Positions 25,519 through 35,325 of a stretch of 40,065 nt of DNA are shown one piece after another (the stretch's first letter is position 1; each line of letters begins with the position of its first letter). The position numbers were made by a program, and so were the translations under genes. Origin of the DNA: a bacterium (GTDB lineage Bacteria; Auribacterota; UBA3054; JAAYZF01); NCBI GenBank assembly GCA_012514975.1, contig JAAYZF010000080.1, forward strand, positions 1-40,065, in the 5' to 3' direction. The notes below the pieces were generated by a model. That model was not told where the DNA came from. It saw only the letters and a list, made by a program, of their open reading frames with translations, and did not search any database.

Positions 25519-26832
25519 TCAGGGCGTGGCCATGGGCATCATGTTGGTCATCGTGTACGCTTCGACCATGGCCATGGTGAGCATGCCGCCTGGGAAGATG
25601 TCGTTGTTGCAGATTTCCTTTTCATTGTGGGAGTGCCACATGAACATGAACGCATTGTTCGGATTGAACCCGCCGTCGCCCGGGGGAAGGGTGCCGGGCG
25701 TGCCCAGGAACGGGCTGCCGCCGAAGTGCTGGCCGAAGGTGAGCTGCTGGTCGTTGGGCAGGGACACGGGGAAAGGCTTCCCGTGGTCGGGCTCATACTC
25801 GAACGGCGCGAGCGGGTCGTTCGTGCTCATGTGCCCATACGCGTCCCACCCGAGTTTCTCGCCCGTCCACCAGAACAGTGAATCGTATGTTTCACCAGGC
25901 ATGACGGGGATGGTAAAGACTGACCGGCCGACATCAGCGCCGGCGCCGGGCGCGCTTCCGAGCATGCGGCCGTTGCGCGCGATGATCAGGCTGTTGTTGC
26001 CGTGGTGGTGCAACGGGTGCGGGTCGCGCCCGCCGCCGATCACGCGCATCAGGACGCGCTGGCCGGGATTGAACATCGGGACGCAGTTGTACGGCTGCGT
26101 GGGCAGCCAGGGCACGTTGGCATCAATCATCGTGTCAGGCCCCGTGCGACCGTTCATGAACCAGTAGACGGGCCAGTACTTCGCCATGTCGATCTCGTCC
26201 ATCCTGTTCTGCTCGACCAGGTCGTGTATGGTTTCATCCATCTCGGTGAGCAGGAAGAGGAACTCGGTGTCATACGCCGTGTTCGTATGGCCGTACGCCT
26301 GAGTCATGCCCATCATGGTATTGGTGGGGCGGACGATGAACGCGCCGACGATGCCCATCTCGATCTGCAAGTCGGGCCGCGTGCCGCTGTGATAGAGATA
26401 CGTCCCCGGCTCGCGCGCGGTGAAGGTGTAGGTTACCGTGCCGGTGCCCGGCGCAACCTCGCGTGTGATGGCCCCCTGAATGCCGCCCGAGGCGGTGACG
26501 CCAACCTGCCCTGGAAACACCAGGGACACCGGCACGGATAGTTCGCTGGCGAGCGTGATGTTCATCTGCGCGCCCTGCATCACGGTGAACGTCGGAGCGG
26601 GATACTGCACCTGGCCGCCGCCGGCCGCGAGGCCCCAGATGTAGATGCTGTTGCCGTCGCCCGTGCTGATGTGCCCCTCGCGCGCGGTCAGCGTGACCGT
26701 CGTGTTCGAGATGCCGTCAATCACGTGCAGCATGCCCATGTGCTCTGCCCGGGCGGTTCCCGCGGCAAAGAGGGCGGGCATGATCACTCCGGCCAGGATG
26801 GCGTTGAGAGCGTTCCACGGATGCGTGTTCAT
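25519..26832 (-). CDS. Exported multicopper-oxidase-like cupredoxin protein (437 aa), no HCHxxxHxxxGM type-1 motif
   Basis: Signal peptide; GTYLYHSGTRPDLQIEMGIVGAFIV; HPLHHHGNNSLIIARNG (HPxHxHG); FMWHSHNEKEICNNDIFPGGML. Confidence 0.85.
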   Translation of the reverse strand: MNTHPWNALNAILAGVIMPALFAAGTARAEHMGMLHVIDGISNTTVTLTAREGHISTGDGNSIYIWGLAAGGGQVQYPAPTFTVMQGAQMNITLASELSVPVSLVFPGQVGVTASGGIQGAITREVAPGTGTVTYTFTAREPGTYLYHSGTRPDLQIEMGIVGAFIVRPTNTMMGMTQAYGHTNTAYDTEFLFLLTEMDETIHDLVEQNRMDEIDMAKYWPVYWFMNGRTGPDTMIDANVPWLPTQPYNCVPMFNPGQRVLMRVIGGGRDPHPLHHHGNNSLIIARNGRMLGSAPGAGADVGRSVFTIPVMPGETYDSLFWWTGEKLGWDAYGHMSTNDPLAPFEYEPDHGKPFPVSLPNDQQLTFGQHFGGSPFLGTPGTLPPGDGGFNPNNAFMFMWHSHNEKEICNNDIFPGGMLTMAMVEAYTMTNMMPMATP

Positions 26833-26875
26833 TGCGGTTCTCCGTTCGTATGATCGAAAGATAAGGTGCCTGAGG

Positions 26876-29800
26876 CTACTGGATTCTGATCTCGGTCATC
26901 ATGCCGCCGTAATCCTCGGTGTCGTTGCTCAGGTGGTTGAGCCGCGCGTCGTAGAGGAAATACGTCCCGGGCGCCACGCCCGTGGTATCGAGGATCGCGT
27001 CATACGCCTCGCCGCCGCCGAGAGTGATGGTGTGCGTCCGGTAGTAGAGGTTCGAGCCGTTCGCCCCTCGCAACAGGCGCGCATCCTTGCCCACCACCGT
27101 CATCGGGATGCCGAGCACGGTGATCGAGTGGAAGTCGGCGACTGACAGGTTCGAGATGCGGAGCAGGATTTTCTGCCCGGCGGTCGCGGTGACAAGCGCA
27201 TTGATCTTCTGCGAGTAGTTGTCGGCGGAGGCGTTGTAGATCCAGTTCGTGCTGATGGTCTCCGGATAGCCGCGGCCGTTGATCATCGGGTAGCTTTCGT
27301 CGAGCGACCAGAAGGGCAGCGGCTGCACGGCGATATGCTGCTCGTGGAAGTACCGGTCGAAGCCCGTCACCTGGATCGGGAAGTCGACATCGTAGTGGGT
27401 CGACCCGTCGCCGTCATTGTAGGCATAGGTGTAGCCCGCATGATGCGTGAAGCCGTTGAGATCGGTTCCCTCAGGCAGGTTGTTCTGCTTGGGCAGCACG
27501 TAGAGGTTGCCCAGCATGCCCATCTCCATGTGCTCGGTCGCTTCGACGTGGCAGTGATACATGAACGTGCCCGGCTCGACGATTTCATAGTAGTAGCGGA
27601 GTGTCGAGCCCATGTTGACCGAGATCGATCCCATCGGCTCGCCGTCGAATATCGGCGCCGCGTTCGGGAAGCCGTGGAAGTGCACGGTGTGCGGGTCGAA
27701 GAGGTCGGGCCGCATCATCATGCCGACGTTGGCCAGGTCGAGATAGACGCGCTGTCCTTCCTTGAAGACCATGGTGGGCGCGCTGAACTCGGCCTTGAGC
27801 ATGCCTTCCATCATGATCATGGGCGGCGTGATGTGGCCGTGGCCGCCGTCGCCGTGCTGCAGCGCAATGTCCGTCATGTCGGAGAAGCCGAAGCAGTAGA
27901 GCTCATTGCCGTCGGCCATCTTGACGAAGCCGTCGCTGGCGGCGAGCATGACGTACTTGACGTCGTTGCTCACGTCGCCGTCGCCGTCCGTGTCGATGTT
28001 GTCGGTATCCTTGGGATAGGTGCTGGGAATCATCCGTGTCGAGTGGACATAGCCTGCCAGGGCGTAGCCCGCGGCGAGGCCCTGCTCGTTGCCGTAGCTG
28101 AAGTGGATGCCGCCCCAGACCCGCTCGACGCCGGCCTCGTTGGCAGCTTCGCTGAAGCTGCCATAGTAGCGGACCATGTTGGGGTTCATGTACTCCTGCA
28201 CGGCGAACACGAAGCTGTCCGTGCCGAAGAACCCGCTGAGGATGCCCGCGGCAGCAGCGCTGAACGAGCTGTGCGCGCTGACGTACTCGGGGAAGGCGGG
28301 CGTCGTGACGAACGGCGTCCAGCCGGCGTCCTGCACCGTGTCCGGATTGCCGTCAGTGTCAGCCTCGCGTATCGCGGCAATGGGGCGCCAGCGGTTGTAA
28401 TGGTATTTCGCGTCCCATGCCATGATGCCCGCGTCAGCCTCGGCGACGTTGAGCAGTGCGAACAGCCTGGCGTTCTCATAGAGTGAGTTCGTCCGCGCCG
28501 CGGCGGCGAAGCGCGCGATCTGGTTCCACCTGCCGGCGGTCGTGATCGTGCCGGGCATGTCGGTCCAGAACATCACGGTCTGCGTCTGACCCATGGTGCG
28601 GTTGGTGCTGGCGAGCGCGCCGATGGTCTGCACCTCGTTGACTGATGCCGCATACTCCGCGCTGTCAAGCTCCGGAGGCGCGGGCGGGCGGAACTGCATC
28701 ATGTGCATCATGGCAAACGGCTCGGCCATGCCCCAATGCGGCATCATCGGCGGCAGATACCCCGGAGGCGTCGGACGCCAGTCGCCCGGATCGACGCCCG
28801 GCGTGTAGTTGGTCATCATCATCTGCATCATGTCGCCGGCGCGCCATGCAAGCATCTGGTCGGCGATCTGCGCGCCGAGATTGATGCCGTTCGTCTTCGC
28901 AATCCCGTCGGGCACCATGGCGAGCAGATTGGTGAGCGAGACATTCAGGTAGCCCACGTACCCTGTGTAGACTCCTGCAAGCACCCTGTGCGCAGCCGCG
29001 GCAACCGCCGCATCAGGCGAGCACGGGTAGCCCGGATTCATGGAGACGCGGTACGGGTTGTATTCCTTTTCGATCGAGTTGACCGCGTCGAAGCCTGCGC
29101 CGTGCACCATGGCGAGCGTGCGGGATGCGACGGGCGCCATCTGCATGTTGGTCTTCACCATCTGCAGGGCGATCAGGTTCCACATCGTCACCATGTCCTG
29201 CGCGATGAACATGCCGTTGGTGAGTGTGCCCTGCAGGGCCGGCGTGCCGTCATAGCGGACGACGAGATAGGGCAGTGTGCGCTGGTTGTTGTTCTCGTTC
29301 TGCTCCGCGGCGCCGCCCGTCGAGTCGGCGAACGCGCGGAACGTCGGCGCGAACTGGTTGTCGCCCGGCGCCGGGATTGGCGGCGCGGCGAGCGCGTTGA
29401 ACACGACGGTCGTTATCCCACCGGCGGGAAGCGTGCCGAGGATGGCGAACGCGTCTTCCGGCGTGGCCGGCGGGACATCGGCGCCCGGCCGGTCGAGCCA
29501 GATCGAGAGCCGCGCGCCGGCGCCGGTGGCGGCGCCCTGGTTCCAGACGGTCACGAAGGCATTGAACGTCCCGCCATTCGTCACCACGGCCGGCACGAGG
29601 CTGATCTCCCTCACGGTGTACTCGGGCGCGGGAGGAGCGACGGTGATGGTGACGACGGCGATGCTGCTGGTCGCCTTGCTGTCCGCGGCCATGTAATAGA
29701 AGGTATCAACGCCATCGAACCCGTTGTCGGGCGTATACTCGAACGAGCCGTCAGGGTTGAGGGTCAGCGCGCCGTCGCTCGTGCCGGAGAACAGCACGGC

Positions 29801-32800
29801 CGTGAGCGGCTCGAAGTCTCTGTCCGTGTCATTGATGAGCACGCCGGGCGCGGGCACGGTGAGCGTGGTCTGATAGGCCGTGTCGTACGCGTCATCGACG
29901 GCCACCGGCGGGTCGTTCACCGGCTGGACCACAAGGAGCACTTCCGCCGGAGTGCTGCGCGCGGCGTTGTAGCGCGCACGGTAGGTGAACGAGTCAACGC
30001 CGTAGAAATTGCTCTCGGGCCGATAGGTGATCGAGCCGTTTGACGCAAGGGTCAGCACGCCGTGGCCGGCAGTGGTATCGAGCTGGGCAGTAAGCGCGCC
30101 CGGCCCGCTGTCGTTGGTGAGCACGCCGGGGGCGGCAACGACGAGAAGCGTGTCCTCGGTCGCCGCGTAGATATCGTTGGTGGCGAACACGGTGGTCACG
30201 GAGTATTCGTCCGCGCCGATGTCGGGATCACCGCTGTACGGCCTGTACTGCGTGTCAAAGTCGCCGCGCAGGACGGGATAGGTGTTGAGGAAGCTTGATT
30301 CGGCCTCGTCACGCGCGGGCGATCCGCTCGGGATGTGGTAATTCCCCTGCGCGCCCGTGGGCTCGAAGCGGACGTTGATGTTGTTGCCCGCCTCGTCGAT
30401 AACGGCCGATGCCACGAGGTAGTTTGTGTAGCCTGCGATGAATTCAGGATCGTCGGCGATGTTGGATGAATGATAGCCTGCCGCACTCGACAGGAGGCAG
30501 TACCGCGCGTTGAGCACCGGCTGGCCTGACGGCGACTGCAGATCCTTGTAGAACGTGCCCGGCGCCGGCGCGAGCGACTGGGTGGCGCGGCTGTAGTAGT
30601 ACGACCGGTTGTGCCAGATGATGCTGTCGTAGAGCGTCGGGTTCGAGTACTCCTGGCCCGATGCGGACTGGAGGGCGTCCGTGTGCGGGAACGAGGCGAT
30701 GCCCGCGCCCTGCGGCGTGGATTCATTCTCGCCTGCCTGGAACGCGGATTGCGAGGTCGCCGAGCTGTCGTTGTGCGCGATCGTGTTGTGAATGATCGTC
30801 ACGCGCGCCGCATCGGACATGGAGATGCCGCCGCCCGCGTACCCGGCCACGTTGTTGACGATGACGTTGTTGAAGATGTTGACGGCGTACCAGTCGAGCG
30901 GATTGGGGCTGGCCTGCACGTCGACGCCGTTGACGCCGCTGAGACAAATGCCGCCGCCGCTGCCCGAGCCCGAAAGGTTGCCCTGGATCAGGTTCCCGTC
31001 TATTGTCACGCTGCCCGAGCCGCTGCTGAGCGCCGCACCGCCGCCGGCAGCGATTGCTTCGCCGCCGATGAAGATGCCGCCGCCGTCGCCGCCGACGATG
31101 ATGCCGTAGAAGACTTCATTGTTGCGGATGATGTTGCGGGCGATGAGGCCGCCGTCGCTGAGGCCCTCGTGGCCGATGCCGCCGCCGCTGCCGCGGCAGA
31201 AGTTGCCGAGGATCAGGTTGTCAAGGATGCGGTAGCCCGCCGCGCCGGTGTAGACCGCAATGCCGCCCGCGCCGTTCACGCCGCCGTTCTTCAGAATCTG
31301 GTTGCCCTGTATCACCACGTTCGAGTTGTAGAACACGGTGCCCGCATTGTCCAGCTGGCCAAGGGAGATGCCGCCGCAGTACGTGCCCTGGTTGCCGTCA
31401 ATGCGGTTGTTGCTTATGCGGAGATTGTGGGCGTGCATGTACACCTGCACGCCGCCGCCGGCGATCGAGCTGCGGATGGCGAACCCGTCGATGCGCGACG
31501 CGTGCTCGGTGAAGTCCGTCGGTTCCACGCCAAAGACGGTGAATCCCGAGTTCTCACTTGCCGGGAACGGATCGCTGCCCAGGACCGAAACCACCTTCGC
31601 GTGCCATGCCGACAGGCGCGACGAAGGCGAGGGATTCGCATTGATGACCGTGCCCGCGCCCGCGCCCTGGACGCGCACGGGCTTGTAGATGATCGGATTC
31701 TCGTAGTAGATGCCCGGGCCCACGAGGATCAGGTCGCCCGGGTTGGCTGCGTCAACCGCCTCCTGTATCGGGTCGGGCAGCGGGTCGCCGCCCGTGGCGG
31801 CGCGCGGGACGACCTGGTGGACGGCGCCGGCGCCGGCGCCGTACGTGAGCGTCACGCCGATCGGCGTCGTCAGACCGCTGTCACCGCGCGTGACCATCAG
31901 CCGGCCCTCGGAACCGACGGGGAGCGTCGCGGGAATGCGCGCAAGGATCGAGTTGCTGCTCCACGAGACGATCGGCATCGCCATGCCCTCGAACGTCACC
32001 GAGCCGGCCGTTGCGCCGAACGAGTAGTCGCGCGTGATCAGGTTCGAGCTCCCGAACAGCAGGTCCGGGTTCGGCACAAGCGTCATGCCCATCGAGGTGA
32101 TCTCGATCACCTGCGAGGTGCTCGTGACGAGCGGGCCGACGAAACCGGTCGTCCGATTGGTTACCAGGTTGATGACCGGCGTGTGGTCGGCCGGCTCGGC
32201 ATCGAGCTGGTTGTTCGGATAGCCGACAAAGCCGGCGATCGGCACGATCGGCGTATCCGCGTAGAGCATCATGCCGGGATAGTACTGCAGCGTCCACGGC
32301 GTGGTGCTGAAATTCGGATTGTAGTGCGGATCGGGTATGCGCCGCTTGCCCGTCGGGTCCGTCGGGTCAGCCATGGTCGGGTCGTTGAGCAGAATCGTCA
32401 GCATGTTCGGCGCGACGCCGCTCGGAGAGGGGACATTGACGGTGTAGGTGGAGGGCACGAGCGCGTTGTACGTGCCGTACTCATCCGAGTAGACGTGGGC
32501 GACTTCGTTGCCGGCCCAGTCGCGGACGGAGATGGGGAGCCAGCCGGGCGAGCCTTTCTCGCCGTAGATCGGGCTGAAGGCGTTGAACTCGGCCGTCAGG
32601 TCATTGAGCACGAACCCGATGAGGCGGGTCGCCTTCGGCACTTCGGTGTACATGTGGAAGTCAGCCGCGGCATTCCTGCCGCCGGCGACGCGCACCCACT
32701 TCATGTCGGCCAGCGGGCGCATCTGGCCTGCGAACGGCGCGGGAACCTGCTGGTCGGGGAACAGCGTCAGGTACGGCGGAACGATGTGGAGCGGGTCGCC

Positions 32801-35221
32801 GTTGTTCGTCGTGCCGACGCACTCGGGCAACAGGGCCAGCTTGCTCGGCTGGTAGGCGTCGCCGAACACGACGTTCACGCTCTCTTCCTTCTGGATTTCA
32901 TAGCCGGTGGGCGGAACGGCCTGGACGATGTACATGCCCGGAGGCAGGCCATCGACTTCGTTCGTCCCGTTCGCCATGCCGCCGGGGAAGTACGAGGTGA
33001 ACGCATAGCCGCCGTCAAACACGGCCGGGCAGATCTGGTTCCACGTGCCGTAATTATCGCTGCCGATGATCGCCTTTCCGAGCACGACCGGCGGGTTTGT
33101 CTGGATCGAGCCGACGGGCTTGTTGTCGTCCCAGCTGTCAGTCCAGGAGATGTTGAGCGCATCGCCGGGGTCGAACACACCGTCATTGTTGTGGTCAATG
33201 TCTTCCGGCCCTTTGGTTCCGCCATCGGCCCAGCCGAGAGGCCAGTTGTCCACATCGGCCTGGGTGACATCGCCGCTGCCATCAAGATCGTCAATGATCT
33301 TGTCGGCGTTGCTGTCGGCGTAGAGGATCATCTGGACGCGGGGGATGCCGGGCTCCCATCCGTCACCGACAGCCTGGCGCGGGTCTTCCTCGGCGCGCGT
33401 GGTGCAGTAGAAGGCGATGCCTGAGATGCCGCCGTTCTCGCCCTCGGGATACTCGACCTTGCCCCAGTCGATCCGGTTGTTCTGGTTGAGGAAGAGGTGC
33501 ATGGCCTCCGTCAGCACAGGCCCCGTCTCCGTACGGCTCCAGTGGTTGCCCGTGTTGGGATTGTCGATGGGGATGGGCGCGCCGCTCCCGTCGGTCAACA
33601 CGACGCCTGTGACGGGATCGGTTTCGTACTGCCCCTGCGGGTTGCGCACATTGTCGGACGGCATGTTCCAGCCGTCGTCCGGCGGGATGAATCCGCCGTC
33701 ATCGACGACGGCCGTCATGCCGCTTGCCTTGTAGCGCGCGAAATCGACTTCCGCGACGAGCCACTTGAAGAACGGGAACACCTCGCTGAGCTGGTACTCG
33801 CCCGCGAGGTCGGTAATGGTTGCCTGGTAGACAGAACCGTCGCGGAAGCGGAGGTTGACGGCCTGCTCGGGAATGCCTGGTTCGCCCTCGTCCTTGAACC
33901 CGTTTTCATTCTCGTCGTAGAAGACATTGCCTTCGAACGTGCCGAACCAGCGGTACGACAGCACGTTGCCCAGGTTGACGACGCCGTCCTCGCCCTCGCC
34001 CACGTTGATGGTGTTGAAGCCGAACAGCGCGTCGAGCGGCGTGTCCCACGTCACAAGCTGATAGGTGCCCGGCGGGACATTGGTGATCTCGAACGCACCG
34101 CTGTCATCGCACGGCGCGGCATACAGGCCCGCGCCCGGCACATTCATCGCGCCGATCTCATTGAGCCCGATCCATGCTTCGCCCACCGGCGGGCCGGGCG
34201 CGAATTCCTGGTTGTTCGGCGGGCGGCCGAAGTGGTTGAAGATGTTTGTGCCGCGCACGATCACGTTGTCCGCGGAATACGGCGGCGGATTCGATGCCCA
34301 GACCAACTGTGCCGGATCGACGAAGCCGAAGAACGCGTGGTAGAACCCCGGGCCGAATCCCTCGATGAACAACGGCGACTCGTTCGCCGTCACCCATGCA
34401 TCCACTGTAAGCGTGCCCTCGATCGTCGCCGTCTGATGCCAGACGCCCTGGACGTTCGCGCCGCCATGCGCGCCCATCCAGTGGCTGCCCGATGGCGGGA
34501 CGACCGTGACGCCGTATTTGCCCATTGCGAGGAACTTGATCGTGGCGAGCCCGTTGGTGTCGCTAAGGATTTCGCCGCTGCCCATGGTGTCAACGACGTA
34601 GTTGCCGTCATCGTCAGTGAGGTACTCCCCCATCGAGTTCGTGGCGTACGTCGTGCCCAGCGGGTTGGCGAACACGTCCTGCATGATCGGCCCGCCGCCG
34701 ATGTCGGCGAGATTGATCTGGAATCCGGCAAGCCCCTGCTCCGTCGCGTCAGGCACATTGTTGATCGAGTTGTTGTCATGGAAGACAAAGACCGATATCT
34801 GCGCCGTCGGCAGCGGATGCTTGTTAAGGATGACCACGACGTTCGTCTGGCCGGCGGCAACGCCGGCGCCGCCAGTGGCGTATCCGTCGGCAAGCACCGA
34901 GATCACGTAGCGGTTGCTCGCGTCAGGCACCGTCACCTCGGCCGTGTGCGACGCGCTCCCGTTCGTCTGGACCACGGGTGCATGGCTGTCGTGTATGACG
35001 AGCGAGATGCTGTCATTCGTCGGCACGCCGGGAATGGTGAGCGTCGTGTTATCGAGCTCGAGCATCCAGCGTATGCCGTTCGTCACCGGGTTCGCGTCGG
35101 CATCGAGCACGTTGAGGGTAAACGCGCTGGCCGCCGCGCCTGGAAGGAACGCGGCAAGTGCGCACACGAGGATGATGACATTGAACCGGGCTCCCTTCGG
35201 GCGCGAGTATGATGTGTTCAT
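26876..35221 (-). CDS. Giant exported fusion protein (~2781 aa): SdrD-B-like, IPT/TIG-like, right-handed beta-helix, VCBS/cadherin-like and CARDB regions, then vanadium-dependent haloperoxidase and multicopper oxidase domains
   Basis: ATG at 35221 (MNTSYSRPKGARFNVIILVCALAAFLPGAAASA signal peptide) with AAGGAC upstream; the ORF-track start at 35455 lies upstream of the predicted sigma-54 promoter. Haloperoxidase motifs KYHYNRWRPIAAIR, PEYVSAHSSFSAAAAG, RVWGGIHF; copper motifs HTVHFHG and YHCHVEATEHMEMGM. Confidence 0.9.
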   Translation of the reverse strand: MNTSYSRPKGARFNVIILVCALAAFLPGAAASAFTLNVLDADANPVTNGIRWMLELDNTTLTIPGVPTNDSISLVIHDSHAPVVQTNGSASHTAEVTVPDASNRYVISVLADGYATGGAGVAAGQTNVVVILNKHPLPTAQISVFVFHDNNSINNVPDATEQGLAGFQINLADIGGGPIMQDVFANPLGTTYATNSMGEYLTDDDGNYVVDTMGSGEILSDTNGLATIKFLAMGKYGVTVVPPSGSHWMGAHGGANVQGVWHQTATIEGTLTVDAWVTANESPLFIEGFGPGFYHAFFGFVDPAQLVWASNPPPYSADNVIVRGTNIFNHFGRPPNNQEFAPGPPVGEAWIGLNEIGAMNVPGAGLYAAPCDDSGAFEITNVPPGTYQLVTWDTPLDALFGFNTINVGEGEDGVVNLGNVLSYRWFGTFEGNVFYDENENGFKDEGEPGIPEQAVNLRFRDGSVYQATITDLAGEYQLSEVFPFFKWLVAEVDFARYKASGMTAVVDDGGFIPPDDGWNMPSDNVRNPQGQYETDPVTGVVLTDGSGAPIPIDNPNTGNHWSRTETGPVLTEAMHLFLNQNNRIDWGKVEYPEGENGGISGIAFYCTTRAEEDPRQAVGDGWEPGIPRVQMILYADSNADKIIDDLDGSGDVTQADVDNWPLGWADGGTKGPEDIDHNNDGVFDPGDALNISWTDSWDDNKPVGSIQTNPPVVLGKAIIGSDNYGTWNQICPAVFDGGYAFTSYFPGGMANGTNEVDGLPPGMYIVQAVPPTGYEIQKEESVNVVFGDAYQPSKLALLPECVGTTNNGDPLHIVPPYLTLFPDQQVPAPFAGQMRPLADMKWVRVAGGRNAAADFHMYTEVPKATRLIGFVLNDLTAEFNAFSPIYGEKGSPGWLPISVRDWAGNEVAHVYSDEYGTYNALVPSTYTVNVPSPSGVAPNMLTILLNDPTMADPTDPTGKRRIPDPHYNPNFSTTPWTLQYYPGMMLYADTPIVPIAGFVGYPNNQLDAEPADHTPVINLVTNRTTGFVGPLVTSTSQVIEITSMGMTLVPNPDLLFGSSNLITRDYSFGATAGSVTFEGMAMPIVSWSSNSILARIPATLPVGSEGRLMVTRGDSGLTTPIGVTLTYGAGAGAVHQVVPRAATGGDPLPDPIQEAVDAANPGDLILVGPGIYYENPIIYKPVRVQGAGAGTVINANPSPSSRLSAWHAKVVSVLGSDPFPASENSGFTVFGVEPTDFTEHASRIDGFAIRSSIAGGGVQVYMHAHNLRISNNRIDGNQGTYCGGISLGQLDNAGTVFYNSNVVIQGNQILKNGGVNGAGGIAVYTGAAGYRILDNLILGNFCRGSGGGIGHEGLSDGGLIARNIIRNNEVFYGIIVGGDGGGIFIGGEAIAAGGGAALSSGSGSVTIDGNLIQGNLSGSGSGGGICLSGVNGVDVQASPNPLDWYAVNIFNNVIVNNVAGYAGGGISMSDAARVTIIHNTIAHNDSSATSQSAFQAGENESTPQGAGIASFPHTDALQSASGQEYSNPTLYDSIIWHNRSYYYSRATQSLAPAPGTFYKDLQSPSGQPVLNARYCLLSSAAGYHSSNIADDPEFIAGYTNYLVASAVIDEAGNNINVRFEPTGAQGNYHIPSGSPARDEAESSFLNTYPVLRGDFDTQYRPYSGDPDIGADEYSVTTVFATNDIYAATEDTLLVVAAPGVLTNDSGPGALTAQLDTTAGHGVLTLASNGSITYRPESNFYGVDSFTYRARYNAARSTPAEVLLVVQPVNDPPVAVDDAYDTAYQTTLTVPAPGVLINDTDRDFEPLTAVLFSGTSDGALTLNPDGSFEYTPDNGFDGVDTFYYMAADSKATSSIAVVTITVAPPAPEYTVREISLVPAVVTNGGTFNAFVTVWNQGAATGAGARLSIWLDRPGADVPPATPEDAFAILGTLPAGGITTVVFNALAAPPIPAPGDNQFAPTFRAFADSTGGAAEQNENNNQRTLPYLVVRYDGTPALQGTLTNGMFIAQDMVTMWNLIALQMVKTNMQMAPVASRTLAMVHGAGFDAVNSIEKEYNPYRVSMNPGYPCSPDAAVAAAAHRVLAGVYTGYVGYLNVSLTNLLAMVPDGIAKTNGINLGAQIADQMLAWRAGDMMQMMMTNYTPGVDPGDWRPTPPGYLPPMMPHWGMAEPFAMMHMMQFRPPAPPELDSAEYAASVNEVQTIGALASTNRTMGQTQTVMFWTDMPGTITTAGRWNQIARFAAAARTNSLYENARLFALLNVAEADAGIMAWDAKYHYNRWRPIAAIREADTDGNPDTVQDAGWTPFVTTPAFPEYVSAHSSFSAAAAGILSGFFGTDSFVFAVQEYMNPNMVRYYGSFSEAANEAGVERVWGGIHFSYGNEQGLAAGYALAGYVHSTRMIPSTYPKDTDNIDTDGDGDVSNDVKYVMLAASDGFVKMADGNELYCFGFSDMTDIALQHGDGGHGHITPPMIMMEGMLKAEFSAPTMVFKEGQRVYLDLANVGMMMRPDLFDPHTVHFHGFPNAAPIFDGEPMGSISVNMGSTLRYYYEIVEPGTFMYHCHVEATEHMEMGMLGNLYVLPKQNNLPEGTDLNGFTHHAGYTYAYNDGDGSTHYDVDFPIQVTGFDRYFHEQHIAVQPLPFWSLDESYPMINGRGYPETISTNWIYNASADNYSQKINALVTATAGQKILLRISNLSVADFHSITVLGIPMTVVGKDARLLRGANGSNLYYRTHTITLGGGEAYDAILDTTGVAPGTYFLYDARLNHLSNDTEDYGGMMTEIRIQ
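26879..27990 (-). other. Multicopper oxidase (cupredoxin) region of the giant fusion
   Basis: MLAASDGFVKMADGNELYCFGF...HTVHFHGFPNAAPIFDGEP...GTFMYHCHVEATEHMEMGMLG...LNHLSNDTEDYGGMMTEIRIQ. Boundaries approximate. Confidence 0.85.
28020..29255 (-). other. Vanadium-dependent haloperoxidase (VCPO-related) domain of the giant fusion
   Basis: K-x6-R (KYHYNRWR), S-A-H (VSAHSSF) and R-x5-H (RVWGGIH) match the spacing of the vanadate ligands of fungal chloroperoxidase. Boundaries approximate. Confidence 0.85.
30200..31800 (-). other. Right-handed parallel beta-helix region of the giant fusion
   Basis: Repeated N-N-x-I/V-x-N/G-N motifs: 'HNLRISNNRIDGNQGTYCGGISL', 'NSNVVIQGNQILKNGG', 'NIFNNVIVNNVAGYAGGGISM', 'HNTIAHNDSS'; DPEF/IGADEY end. 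Confidence 0.8.
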
Positions 35222-35325
35222 GCAGTCCGTCCTTGTTTGATGAGCTGCTTCCTTTAGGATTCCGCTGTCGGCGTTTCGCTGCGAACGTCCCACTCCACGC
35301 ACGACCCATCCGTATGTCCAACAGA

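Noticed and set aside
23000-35212. Long + strand ORFs antisense to the oxidase operon (822 aa at 23000, 937 aa at 30611, 571 aa at 33497, 446 aa at 28703)
   Set aside because: Same antisense artefact; compositions (RVRRRHD-rich) and absence of motifs contrast with strong domains on the minus strand.
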